64,000 nt of DNA from contig CP120722.1 of NCBI GenBank assembly GCA_029719485.1, forward strand, positions 1,178,001 through 1,242,000. Reading direction: 5' to 3'. A program made the position numbers and the translations under genes. The notes under the pieces are model-generated. The model did no database searches, was not told the origin of the DNA, and saw only the letters and a program-made list of their open reading frames with translations. This document shows, in pieces, positions 34,960-43,675 of this stretch. The stretch comes from Kiritimatiellota bacterium B12222 (GTDB lineage: Bacteria; Verrucomicrobiota; Kiritimatiellia; SS1-B-03-39; UBA6053). The stretch's first letter is position 1. Each line of letters begins with the position of its first letter.

Positions 34960-36036
34960 CTATCGGCGAACTCGTGCGTTACCGTTCCAGATGCTCCAGA
35001 CTTGTTCTTCGTCGGCGGGTTGTCCGTAATCCGAAAGCAGGGTGGCAGCCAATGCACCACTCGCCCAAGCAAATTGAGAAGATTTTTCAGCGTCCCAACC
35101 TTTGAGGATCCCGTAGAGCAAGCCACCGACAAATCCATCACCACCGCCAATACGGTCGAGCACATAAATATCGCGAGGTTCGACCACTTGCCATTCGTCA
35201 CCACAGGAAACGATACAGCCCCAGAGATGGTGATTGGCAGAGATGACTTCGCGCAGAGTGGTGGCAAAGATTTTGGTGTTGGGGAATTTCAGTTTGGCGT
35301 TTCCGATCATCCCTTTAAAGGAGTCGATTTTCGCGGAGAGATCTTCACCACCGGCTTCGGGACCTTCTACACCGAGGCAGAGTTGGAAATCTTCTTCGTT
35401 GCCGACCAAGATATCAGTCAGTGAAGCGATTTCATGGAAGATGGCGAAGAGTTCTTCTTCGCGGTCTTTCCAGAAGGTCGCGCGGTGATTGAGGTCGAAA
35501 GAGATGAGGCTGCCATTCTTTTTCGCGATGCGGGCAATATCTAAGCAGAATTTGCCGGTTTCGGGGGAGAGGGCGGCGATGAGGCCGGAAAGATGGACGA
35601 TTTGTACGCCTTCGGTGGCAAAAATGCGTTCGAGGTCGAAATCTTCGGTGCTGAGAGTGCGGCCGACTTCTCCGGCACGGTCATTTTGAACCCGAGGACC
35701 CCGAGATCCAAATCCTGAATCCGCCATGTTGATTTGGTGGCGATATCCCCAAGGGCCACCTTGTGGGATGTGGGGGCCTTCGACATCGATATGACGTGAA
35801 GCCAAATTGTCTAAAATGAGGCGGGAAACGGGGCTACCTTCTACAAATTTCGATAAGATTTTGACCGGAAGTCCTAAATAAGAGGCCACAGACACCACAT
35901 TGGATTCTGCACTGGTTACCTGCATTTTGAGGTTCGTGGCATTGTGAAAGGGTTGGCCCTCATCGGGAGTGAGACGTATCCCCATGCTGGTGGGGGTCAA
36001 AAGAGCGGTGGTTGCATTATTGTTTAATTCGATCAT
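34960..36036 (-). CDS. PfkB-family sugar kinase (KdgK-like)
   Basis: 358 aa. Ribokinase fold with an N-terminal SNVVSVASYLGLPV-type strand and the C-terminal DRIGGGDGFVGGLLYGIL, the GAGD motif in its GGGD form with catalytic aspartate. The central FDLNHRATFWKDREE resembles 2-keto-3-deoxygluconate kinases, which act in uronate and pectin/alginate breakdown. It is upstream of the DUF212 gene on the same strand and diverges from prc. The keto-deoxy-gluconate assignment is an inference by similarity of pattern. Confidence 0.85.
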   Translation of the reverse strand: MIELNNNATTALLTPTSMGIRLTPDEGQPFHNATNLKMQVTSAESNVVSVASYLGLPVKILSKFVEGSPVSRLILDNLASRHIDVEGPHIPQGGPWGYRHQINMADSGFGSRGPRVQNDRAGEVGRTLSTEDFDLERIFATEGVQIVHLSGLIAALSPETGKFCLDIARIAKKNGSLISFDLNHRATFWKDREEELFAIFHEIASLTDILVGNEEDFQLCLGVEGPEAGGEDLSAKIDSFKGMIGNAKLKFPNTKIFATTLREVISANHHLWGCIVSCGDEWQVVEPRDIYVLDRIGGGDGFVGGLLYGILKGWDAEKSSQFAWASGALAATLLSDYGQPADEEQVWSIWNGNARVRR

Positions 36037-36198
36037 ATTACGTTACCTAGGTTTTGAACTGAGCGAACATTGCCGAAAAGCCTACGAAATGCCAAGTTCA
36101 TTTACGAAATTGTTGTCGGCAGGCGTTTAATTGTGAAGAAGTCTTGAAGTTGATCTGTTTTTAGAATGTCTTAACGCGATCTGTAACCCTTATTTACT

Positions 36199-38358
36199 AT
36201 GAAATATTCCCTGAGAATTCTACCTATATTTGTCCTGCTGCTTTTTCCGCTGATTCGTGGAGAAGAAATTTTACCTGAAGAAAATTCCGCAGAGGTCATG
36301 CGTTTGGTGGTGCGAGCCTTACCGGCCAGCCATTTGAGTCATCAGCCGCTTTCCGAAGGATTGATGCGCCGCACCTTGGATAATTTTCTCCGGGCCTTGG
36401 ACTATGACCGTTCTTTATTCTTAGCGTCGGATGTGGCGGAATTTAGAAAACACACGGTGCAGATGCAGGCTGACTTTGAAAGTGGCAATATTACGTTTCC
36501 GTTTGAAGCGTTTGCTTTGCTCAAGGAGCGGGTGGCCAATCGGGTGGCATATGTAAATGTGCTGTTGGATGAAGGCTTTGATTTGGATGAGGACGAAGTG
36601 TATGTGTGGCGTCGTAAAGATGCGGCTTGGCCTGAAGATGAAGCGGCATGGAATGATTTGTGGCGGAAAAAAGTTAAAAATGAATACATTGGCCTGCTGG
36701 TTAGTCAGAAGATGCGTGAATTGGATGCGGAAGATTTAGCTGCTGAAAAAGCCGAGGAAGCGTTGGAAGAGGTTGCGGAAGAGGTTGCGGAAGAGGTTGC
36801 GGAAGAACAGCCCGGTGTGGAGAATGTCGAGGTGGAGGCTGATGTGGTGGTGGAAGCGGATCTCGAAGTAGATCTTAGTCCTGAAGAACGAATTCGCAAA
36901 CGCTACGGACAATTTGTCGAAGTGATGAACGGCCATGATTCTGAATATGTTTTGGGTATGTATTTGAGCAGTTTGGCAAGTGCTTATGATGCGCATTCCA
37001 GTTATCTCTCTCCTCGCCGGGAAGAAGATTTTGATATTCAAATGAAGCTCTCGCTTACGGGAATTGGCGCAGAATTGACTTATGACGAAGGTGCTGCCAA
37101 AATTCAACGGGTGATGAAAGGTGGTCCTGCTGATTTAGATGGCCGTTTGCAAAGTGGTGATAAAATTATTGCTGTGCAGCAGGAGGGAGAGGAGCCTGTG
37201 GATATTCTTTACTGGCCGTTGTATAAATCGGTTCGCTTGATTCGTGGCGAAAAGGGGTCTACCGTTATTTTACATGTGATTCCTGCGAGTGATGCGACAG
37301 GGACTCAAGTGCGTTTGATCGATATTGTGCGCGATGAAATTAAATTGGAAGAAAAGGCGGCGAAGTCGCTGGTTTATCCTATGGAACGTGATGATCGGAC
37401 CTTTAAGATGGGGATTATTAATCTTCCCGATTTTTATGCTGATTTTAATGGAGATACAAGTTCTGCGGCGGATGTGAAAAAATTATTGGAGGGCTTGAAT
37501 GCCGATCAGGTGGATGGTCTGGTGTTGGATTTACGGAATAATGGAGGCGGAAGTCTGCGGGATTGCGTAGAGATGAGCGGTTTCTTTATTGATCAAGGTG
37601 TGGTGGTTCAGGTGAAGTCGGGTCAAAAAGTGTCTGTAATGATGGATCCCGACAAGGGTATCTTGTTTGATAAGCCGATGGTGGTTTTGGTGAATAAGTT
37701 GAGTGCATCGGCATCGGAAATTTTGGCGGCCGCGTTACAGGATTATGGACGCGCGGTGATTGTTGGTGATTCGAAAACGCATGGTAAAGGATCCGTGCAG
37801 AGTTTAATGCCCATTGATCGTCGTGAAGATTTGGGTGCGTTGAAGGTAACGACTGCAGGTTTTTATCGGGTGGATGGTCGTTCCACTCAACTGAAAGGTG
37901 TGAGTCCTGATGTGGTGATTCGCACACCAACCGATGTGATGGAGTTGGGTGAAGAGTATTTACCCAATGTTTTGCCCTGGTCTTGGGTGGCTCCCGTGAC
38001 CGGTTTTCCTCCCTATTCTGATTTGCGAGAAGTGAACGCCCAATTGAGTGCCAATTCGATTGCTCGTTTAGAAGCCAATGAGAAATATGAAATTTACCAA
38101 GATAAAGTAGATCGTTTAGAGGAGCGGGTTCAACGTCGGGAAGTTTCGTTAAACTATGATGTGCGCTTAGAGCAAATGTTGGAAGATCGTGAATTGGACA
38201 AACTCGAAGACAAAGGGTTGCTGATCGCTGATCAAGATGTGGATGAAGACGCTGAAGAGGATGAAGATGACAATGCGTCTGAAATTCAGCCTGACGAAGA
38301 TATGATTCTGATGGAAGGTCTTGAAATTCTTGCAGATTTGATCGAGTTGACTGCGTAA
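36199..38358 (+). CDS. prc: C-terminal processing protease Prc (Tsp), S41 family
   Basis: 719 aa. Signal peptide at 1-21 (cleavage near RG-EE). A Tsp-type N-terminal domain (RTLDNFLRALDYDRSLFL) precedes a PDZ domain (SLTGIGAELTYDEGAAKIQ) and the S41 catalytic domain with DLRNNGGGSL, the serine in KLSASASEILAAALQ and the lysine in KTHGKGSVQSL. It degrades or trims periplasmic proteins. An acidic insertion near residues 175-235 contains three exact tandem 12-bp repeats (36769-36804, encoding EVAE units), a likely slippage site. No clear Shine-Dalgarno sequence precedes the ATG. Confidence 0.93.
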   Translation: MKYSLRILPIFVLLLFPLIRGEEILPEENSAEVMRLVVRALPASHLSHQPLSEGLMRRTLDNFLRALDYDRSLFLASDVAEFRKHTVQMQADFESGNITFPFEAFALLKERVANRVAYVNVLLDEGFDLDEDEVYVWRRKDAAWPEDEAAWNDLWRKKVKNEYIGLLVSQKMRELDAEDLAAEKAEEALEEVAEEVAEEVAEEQPGVENVEVEADVVVEADLEVDLSPEERIRKRYGQFVEVMNGHDSEYVLGMYLSSLASAYDAHSSYLSPRREEDFDIQMKLSLTGIGAELTYDEGAAKIQRVMKGGPADLDGRLQSGDKIIAVQQEGEEPVDILYWPLYKSVRLIRGEKGSTVILHVIPASDATGTQVRLIDIVRDEIKLEEKAAKSLVYPMERDDRTFKMGIINLPDFYADFNGDTSSAADVKKLLEGLNADQVDGLVLDLRNNGGGSLRDCVEMSGFFIDQGVVVQVKSGQKVSVMMDPDKGILFDKPMVVLVNKLSASASEILAAALQDYGRAVIVGDSKTHGKGSVQSLMPIDRREDLGALKVTTAGFYRVDGRSTQLKGVSPDVVIRTPTDVMELGEEYLPNVLPWSWVAPVTGFPPYSDLREVNAQLSANSIARLEANEKYEIYQDKVDRLEERVQRREVSLNYDVRLEQMLEDRELDKLEDKGLLIADQDVDEDAEEDEDDNASEIQPDEDMILMEGLEILADLIELTA

Positions 38359-38558
38359 GTCGAGGGGCGGGAATGAAAAGTTGTCACTCTTGGCTGGCAA
38401 TGGCCGCATGCGGCTCTTGGGTCCGTTGTGGTTCGAAAGTTGAAGGACGCTGGCCATTCATCTTTTCATATGACTCGGCCTTTGTTGCACGTCCCTCCAC
38501 GCGGAGTGTCGTTGGGTTCACAAATGAACTGGTGACACAGGTTTAAAGGAGCATACAT
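38359..38558. other. Intergenic stretch after prc
   Basis: 200 nt with no convincing gene on either strand. A 12-bp palindrome GCCGCATGCGGC at 38403-38414 lacks a T-tract, so it is at most a weak terminator. Nothing else is evident. Confidence 0.4.
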
Positions 38559-38687
38559 ATGAGAACGAGGCAAGTTGATCGGGAGAATGGGGATGAAATA
38601 GAGGAGTGGCTTGCACCTTTTTGGAGGGATGAACTATTGGGAAATATGCTATCCTCGGAAATCACGCCCCGTAGTTTTTTGTTGTAG
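38559..38687 (+). CDS. Possible small ORF (42 aa) upstream of the oxidoreductase gene
   Basis: ATG 38559 is preceded by AAAGGAG 7 nt upstream and reads 42 codons to TAG 38685. The predicted product (opening MRTRQVDRENGDEIEEWLAP) is charged, with no membrane segment or known motif. The good ribosome-binding site is the only support; it may be a leader peptide for the dehydrogenase gene that starts 70 nt downstream, or chance. Confidence 0.3.
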   Translation: MRTRQVDRENGDEIEEWLAPFWRDELLGNMLSSEITPRSFLL

Positions 38688-38757
38688 TCCAACAGCTGAA
38701 GTAGGTGTAAGCTTTTACCATTCCGTTTTGTTTTAGAAATCATTAAGGAGAAGTGAT

Positions 38758-40062
38758 ATGAGTGAAGTTGCGAAGAAAAAACGTTATGCCTTGGTCGGAA
38801 CTGGGGCACGCTGTGGCATGTATATTAAGGCGATCCTGGGGACGTTCTCAGCAGATGCGGAGTTGGTTGGCTTTTGTGATGTTAATCAAACCCGTATGCG
38901 CAACCATTTGAAAAATGCGCAAGCAGAATTCTCTTGCGAGCAGATTCCTTTTTATGGGGCTGAGGATTTTGAAAAAATGTTGGAGGAACAAAAGGTCGAT
39001 GTGGTGATTGTGACCACCATTGATCGTCAGCACCATCACTATATCATTCGTGCGATGGAATGTGGTTGCGATGCGGTGACTGAAAAACCGATGACGGTAG
39101 ATGTCGAGAAGTGCAAAGCCATTGTGGATGCGGTGGAGCGTACCGGACGTTCTTTGCGGGTGACCTTTAATTATCGTTACTCTCCTGCACGTACGAAAGT
39201 GAAAGATTTGTTGATGCAAGGGGTGATCGGCAAGGTGAAAGCGATACACTTTGAGTGGTTGTTGGATACGGTGCACGGCGCAGACTATTTCCGGCGTTGG
39301 CATCGGGATAAACGAAATTCAGGTGGACTGATGGTGCATAAAGCCACGCATCACTTTGACTTGGTGAACTGGTGGTTGGATTCTTCACCGGAAACGGTTT
39401 TTGGATTGGGGGATTTAAAATTTTATGGCCGCGAAAATGCGGAAGGTCGCGGGGTGACTTCCTTTTATGATCGGGGAACGGGTCATCCGAATGCAAAAGG
39501 GGATCCTTTTGCATTGGATCTGAGTGAAGAGCCGGACTTGAAGGAAATGTACAAGGACGCGGAACACGAAGATGGTTATTTGCGTGATCAAAGTGTCTTC
39601 GGTGATGGCATTAATATTGAAGACACCATGAATGTGGTGGTCCGTTATAAGAGTGGCACTCAGATGTCCTACACCCTGAGTGCCTACAACCCTTGGGAAG
39701 GATATAAAATCAATTTCATCGGTGAAAAAGGGCGTATTGAACTCGAAGATTTAGAGAAATCTTATATCAGTGCCGCCTCTGGTGAATTGGGAGAATCCTT
39801 AAGCAAAAGCCAAAAATTGTTGGTGTTGCCTCATTGGGAAAAAGCCTACGAAGTCGAGGTGCCAGAAGCGGTGGGAGGACACGGAGGAGGGGATGACCCC
39901 ATGTTGGAGTCTCTCTTTTCTCCACATGCCCCTGCAGATCCCTACGGTCGCACTGCGAATCACATTGATGGTGCGCGTTCAATTTTGACGGGCCTTGCGG
40001 CCAATCAAAGTTTCATGACGGGATTACCTGTGCAGGTTGATGCTCTGTTGTGTTTGCTGTAG
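38758..40062 (+). CDS. Gfo/Idh/MocA family oxidoreductase
   Basis: 434 aa. N-terminal Rossmann fold with ALVGTGARCGMYIKAIL near residues 11-27 and the substrate-loop motif ECGCDAVTEKPMTVDVEKC, where EKP carries the catalytic lysine of the family. The C-terminal half is the GFO/IDH/MocA dimerisation domain. It would oxidise a sugar or cyclitol with NAD(P); HWHRDKRNSGGLMVHKATHH near 180-200 is typical of large-substrate members. AAGGAG lies 8 nt before the ATG. It ends before a 53-bp tandem repeat and a bidirectional terminator. Confidence 0.88.
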   Translation: MSEVAKKKRYALVGTGARCGMYIKAILGTFSADAELVGFCDVNQTRMRNHLKNAQAEFSCEQIPFYGAEDFEKMLEEQKVDVVIVTTIDRQHHHYIIRAMECGCDAVTEKPMTVDVEKCKAIVDAVERTGRSLRVTFNYRYSPARTKVKDLLMQGVIGKVKAIHFEWLLDTVHGADYFRRWHRDKRNSGGLMVHKATHHFDLVNWWLDSSPETVFGLGDLKFYGRENAEGRGVTSFYDRGTGHPNAKGDPFALDLSEEPDLKEMYKDAEHEDGYLRDQSVFGDGINIEDTMNVVVRYKSGTQMSYTLSAYNPWEGYKINFIGEKGRIELEDLEKSYISAASGELGESLSKSQKLLVLPHWEKAYEVEVPEAVGGHGGGDDPMLESLFSPHAPADPYGRTANHIDGARSILTGLAANQSFMTGLPVQVDALLCLL

Positions 40063-40081
40063 TCGATGCCCTTTAGGGGAA

Positions 40082-40232
40082 GGGATGGGGTTCAGGTCTG
40101 GGCCGTAAACGGCGCCAGCTACGGAGGAGGGCATGGGATGGGGTTCAGGTCTGGGCCGTAAACGGCGCCAGCTACGGAGGAGGGCATGGGCTGGGGTTCT
40201 GGTCTGGGCCGTAAACGGCGCCAGCTACGGAG
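40082..40232 (+). repeat. Three-copy 53-bp tandem repeat
   Basis: Units begin at 40082, 40135 and 40188 with GGG(A/C)TGGGGTTC and run through GCCGTAAACGGC (a palindrome) to GCTACGGAGGAGGGCAT; the third unit is shortened to 45 bp. The units are nearly identical. A partial fourth (TGGTCTGGGCCGTGG) follows. No variable spacers are present. It lies between convergent genes. Confidence 0.9.
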
Positions 40233-40261
40233 TGGTCTGGGCCGTGGCAGGGTCTGAATGA

Positions 40262-40296
40262 AAAACTCTCCGGGTCCTTGGGGCCCGGAGAGTTTT
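40262..40296. terminator. Bidirectional intrinsic terminator
   Basis: A perfect 13-bp stem AAAACTCTCCGGG / CCCGGAGAGTTTT with a 9-nt loop, flanked by A-tract and T-tract. It sits between convergent genes (oxidoreductase ending 40062 and GH16 ending 40320) and can serve both. Confidence 0.85.
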
Positions 40297-40319
40297 GGCT
40301 TGAGTTGCTATGGTTGGAT

Positions 40320-42608
40320 TTATTCTTGGGTAAGCTCTCGTTTATTCAGCTCGATCTGTTCCTGAGATTGCCACACTCGAATGTAGTCGATGTAGGTACG
40401 ATCGGGTAAGTTTTTGGCTTTCTTGGGATCGCCAGACCAGCCACCCATTTCATCAGAGAGGATGATGTTTAAGGGTATCCGACAGCCCCCACCGGCATCG
40501 GTGCGCCAGGTTTCTTTGCCATCCACAAAGAAGATGTAACCTTCGGGTGACCAATTGACGGCAAAGGTATGAAACCCTTCTTGAACGCCGGGAACGTCGA
40601 CATGTTGTCCTCTGGATTGGTGATCCAGAGAATAGCCGTCCCAATGCAAGGCGTGGCTTACTTTATCTTGACCGTTAAAGGGGCATTCAACGATGTCGAT
40701 CTCGGTTCCGTCCCGGCCATCATTTCCCACATTTTTCACACCGCCACCCATCAGCCAAATTCCTGGCCAATGACCTTGTTCTTTTGGTAATTTCATGCGC
40801 GCTTCCACATATCCGTAGCGAAAGGTGAAGCTGTTTTGGGTATTTACTTCTCCCATAGAGTAGACGCCGTCTTTTTCGGAGAAGGTGAGGACTAAATTGC
40901 CATCTTCTACAGACACGTTATCAGGATTCCACCAGCCGCCGGTGCGGGGTTGATGAGAGGCTTCCCATTTATCGGTATCTAAGGTGTCGCCATCAAATTC
41001 ATCGCTCCAGATCAGCACAGCTTCTTCCGGTACGATGGGTTCAAGAGTGGTAATGGCTTTCTCGCCGATGGGTTCACGTCTGACCACAATATCATCAATC
41101 ACGGCTTTGCCTTGTTTATAGATCGCAAAGTCCAAAGCGCCGGATTGACCTTCGGGAATCTCAAAGGAGGTGTACACGGAGTGAGGAATTCCCACGGGAC
41201 CGCGCCAGCGTTTCCACACCAGGGTTTTCTTTTCGCCTTGGGCTTCTTTAATCACCATGTAGGCATAAGGATTTCCTTGGCCCCATGCTTTGGCCTCGGA
41301 TGTCAGATAGACATAATAGCGATATCCTCCGGGAAGGATTTCCTTAGGGATCGATGCCACTATATTCCAGGACTTGGAGGAATCTAAACTATCCAGCATC
41401 AAACTGGTTTCGCCTGCCAATGCATGTTCTGTGATCAAGGCTTGGGGATTGCCAATGCGAAGTTCATTGTCCGTGGTTTCAAAATTCCAACTGCGATAAA
41501 ATTCCGCTGACTCGGGAATGGCGGCAATGTGCTGATCTTCGAGATCGATTTCAACATACTCCTCACCACGGATCACTTCAATGTTATCAATGACCACGGA
41601 TGCATTTCCTTTAATACCAAAGTTCAATTGATAATCCTCTTGGGTTTGCAGACCAAAAGTCAATTCTCCTTCTTGCACTTCATCCGAAGCCATGGCTTCC
41701 AAGGAAATATTTGTCCATCCCTTATCCCAACGTCCCCAGCCTTGTGATTGTGAGCGCATAAACGCATACACCTGCGCATCAGGGTCGCGACTTAACACGC
41801 GGAATTGATACTTCACGGTGTATTCATAACCGGGTGCAAAGATGCCGGGAGCGGTTTTGGCAAATTCAAACCAAGGACGATTCTTCCCCTTGGAATCTCC
41901 AAACAACGAGGTGGTACCGTCGATGACGAGTGAAGGGTCGCGGGTTAAGATTCCGCCGTCCATGCCCAGGAGGGATGGGCTTTCTTCAAGGGTAATCTGT
42001 AGGGGATAGGTATCGATCGTTACGGGTGCCATGAGCACTTTTGGCGCTTTCTTGGGAGGTTGTACGATTTTTCGTTCACCTGAAAAGGCCCGGATTGATT
42101 TGACCGCAATTGTGCGATTTGTGGGGGCTTTTCCTGAGAAGATTTGTAGCGCTTGAATTTCTGTGGTATCTAAATCGGCTGTTTTATTTCCATATGAGAT
42201 GCCAAAAGTAACGGGTAACAGGGCTGTGGTGCCTGGATGTACGCGAATCCATTCGGAATTGCAGTGATCCTTTCCATTTGCACCCGCATTATCTACGCGT
42301 AAATGAACTTGTAGGGTCGCATCGGATAGATTTTCCACTTCGATTTCTACGCCAGAATATTTGGAGAGATCCCAACGTCCTGTGGAGGGATAAATGGCGG
42401 CCCCGGGATAGGATTTGGCAGGATCCAGAACGATCTGTAGTTCCTTACCTGCGTTGGTTTCGACCAATGAGACCTTGGCATCTTTGCCTTTGATATAACG
42501 GGCCGCTTCTGGATCATTCAAATCGAAAAAATCAAGATCGGGTAAAGGGTCGGCGGCCATGCAGGCCAGGGGCAACCAGGCTAATAAAAACAAACGACAA
42601 TACTTCAT
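40320..42608 (-). CDS. Secreted GH16 glycoside hydrolase with N-terminal carbohydrate-binding-like domains
   Basis: 762 aa from ATG 42608, chosen because GGAG lies 9 nt upstream and a signal peptide follows (residues 1-18, cleavage near MA-AD). The C-terminal 240 residues form a GH16 domain opening ILWSDEFDGDTLDTDKW (as VLIWSDEFDGD) with catalytic TEIDIVE (E636, D638, E641; ExDxxE). GH16 enzymes cleave beta-glucans, agar, carrageenan or porphyran. The first 500 residues appear as two or three beta-sandwich modules (GMDGGILTRDPSL and LRIGNPQALITEH start similar segments), likely carbohydrate-binding. The exact polysaccharide is not decided by the sequence seen here. Confidence 0.9.
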   Translation of the reverse strand: MKYCRLFLLAWLPLACMAADPLPDLDFFDLNDPEAARYIKGKDAKVSLVETNAGKELQIVLDPAKSYPGAAIYPSTGRWDLSKYSGVEIEVENLSDATLQVHLRVDNAGANGKDHCNSEWIRVHPGTTALLPVTFGISYGNKTADLDTTEIQALQIFSGKAPTNRTIAVKSIRAFSGERKIVQPPKKAPKVLMAPVTIDTYPLQITLEESPSLLGMDGGILTRDPSLVIDGTTSLFGDSKGKNRPWFEFAKTAPGIFAPGYEYTVKYQFRVLSRDPDAQVYAFMRSQSQGWGRWDKGWTNISLEAMASDEVQEGELTFGLQTQEDYQLNFGIKGNASVVIDNIEVIRGEEYVEIDLEDQHIAAIPESAEFYRSWNFETTDNELRIGNPQALITEHALAGETSLMLDSLDSSKSWNIVASIPKEILPGGYRYYVYLTSEAKAWGQGNPYAYMVIKEAQGEKKTLVWKRWRGPVGIPHSVYTSFEIPEGQSGALDFAIYKQGKAVIDDIVVRREPIGEKAITTLEPIVPEEAVLIWSDEFDGDTLDTDKWEASHQPRTGGWWNPDNVSVEDGNLVLTFSEKDGVYSMGEVNTQNSFTFRYGYVEARMKLPKEQGHWPGIWLMGGGVKNVGNDGRDGTEIDIVECPFNGQDKVSHALHWDGYSLDHQSRGQHVDVPGVQEGFHTFAVNWSPEGYIFFVDGKETWRTDAGGGCRIPLNIILSDEMGGWSGDPKKAKNLPDRTYIDYIRVWQSQEQIELNKRELTQE

Positions 42609-42742
42609 AATATCATACTCCATGCTATTCAGAAAAAAGTACATCCCGAAGGTGTACACAACAATTGCGTTAATGTTACCCTTAGAAAGGCCCTGCTGTC
42701 AAGAGGGGAGTTCAGGTCTGAGAGCTGTTACATGTCGACGGA

Positions 42743-42769
42743 CAAAAAGAAAGCCCGCAATATACGGGC
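42743..42769 (-). terminator. Intrinsic terminator of the sugar isomerase/epimerase operon
   Basis: GCCCG and CGGGC are inverted repeats around a 7-nt loop; on the minus strand this 5-bp stem is followed by TTTCTTTTT. It lies 22 nt after the stop at 42791. Confidence 0.7.
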
Positions 42770-42790
42770 GTGGTGAGGAGGAGTTAAGGA

Positions 42791-43657
42791 TTAAGAAAAG
42801 AGGTGTTTGAGTTTCTCTGCGGTGTCCTGGGCTAAGAGTGGGTCGGGTAAAACCATCTCGGGTAGACGAGAGAAGGGGATCATTTCGGCGGTGAAGGGAT
42901 GTGCTTCTAATCCGTTTCGTTTGATAGCGGCGAGGAGGGCTTCGAGGTCGAGGTCGCCTTGAAGCAGGTCGTCACCAAATCCGGAGAGGGTTCCGCCAGC
43001 CATTTCACGGGAGTAGTTCTTCACATGAACGGCTTTGACACGTGGTCCCAACACATCCAACCAGTGTTCAGGATAGGCATTGACCAAGCAGTTGCCGGTA
43101 TCAAAATACACCCCCAGGTGGTCGGATTCAAATTGATCGACAAAGATCTTCATTTCGATGGGGGAGAGCAGGAATTTATTCCATACGTTTTCCAAAGCGA
43201 TGTTGATGTGTAAGCTTTCTGCCAAGGGCAACAGTTCCTTGAGAGAGGCGGTGGCACAATCCCATACTTGTTGATAAGGAACTACGGGACGGTCGGGTTC
43301 CCAGGCCACATCTACTGCGCCCGGAACCACCAAGATACTTTCCACGCCGATCCAGGCCGCGATCTGAAGATAGCTGCGGGTGAACGCCAAGGCCTGTTTC
43401 CGTTCGGCTTCATCTGGACTGCCCAAAGAACAGCCCCAGTAAAAACCGGTGGCCAGTGTGCGGAGGCCTATGCCTGCTTCATCTGCGAGTTTGCGAATGC
43501 GTTTGCATTCTTCTTGAGTGATATCGATGGGCAGGCAGTCGCCCACGGTGAGCTCTACGCCGTCCATGCCCCAGCTTGCGGCATCTTTGATGGCGGCATC
43601 AGGACCTTTGTTTCCGTCGAACCCGCCTAAAACCCAATAATTGATTGCAGTATACAT
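42791..43657 (-). CDS. Sugar phosphate isomerase/epimerase (AP-endonuclease-2-like TIM barrel)
   Basis: 288 aa. Pattern of the xylose-isomerase-like TIM barrel: WGMDGVELTVGD near 30-41, GVESILVVPGAVD near 102-114, INIALENVWNKF near 149-160, GVYFDTGN and VKAVHVKNY, with metal-ligand type E/D/H residues. Members isomerise or epimerise sugars and inositols. It follows a Gfo/Idh dehydrogenase (18-nt gap) and a PIG-L deacetylase on the same strand, so a catabolic operon is likely; the substrate is not fixed. Confidence 0.87.
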   Translation of the reverse strand: MYTAINYWVLGGFDGNKGPDAAIKDAASWGMDGVELTVGDCLPIDITQEECKRIRKLADEAGIGLRTLATGFYWGCSLGSPDEAERKQALAFTRSYLQIAAWIGVESILVVPGAVDVAWEPDRPVVPYQQVWDCATASLKELLPLAESLHINIALENVWNKFLLSPIEMKIFVDQFESDHLGVYFDTGNCLVNAYPEHWLDVLGPRVKAVHVKNYSREMAGGTLSGFGDDLLQGDLDLEALLAAIKRNGLEAHPFTAEMIPFSRLPEMVLPDPLLAQDTAEKLKHLFS

Positions 43658-43675
43658 GTTGATGATTCCTTTGGG

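Noticed and set aside
36402-36899. Minus-strand serine-rich ORFs inside prc
   Set aside because: They arise from the acidic GAA/GAG repeats read backwards.
40082-40232. CRISPR-like array
   Set aside because: The whole 53-bp unit is repeated without variable spacers, and no cas genes are nearby.
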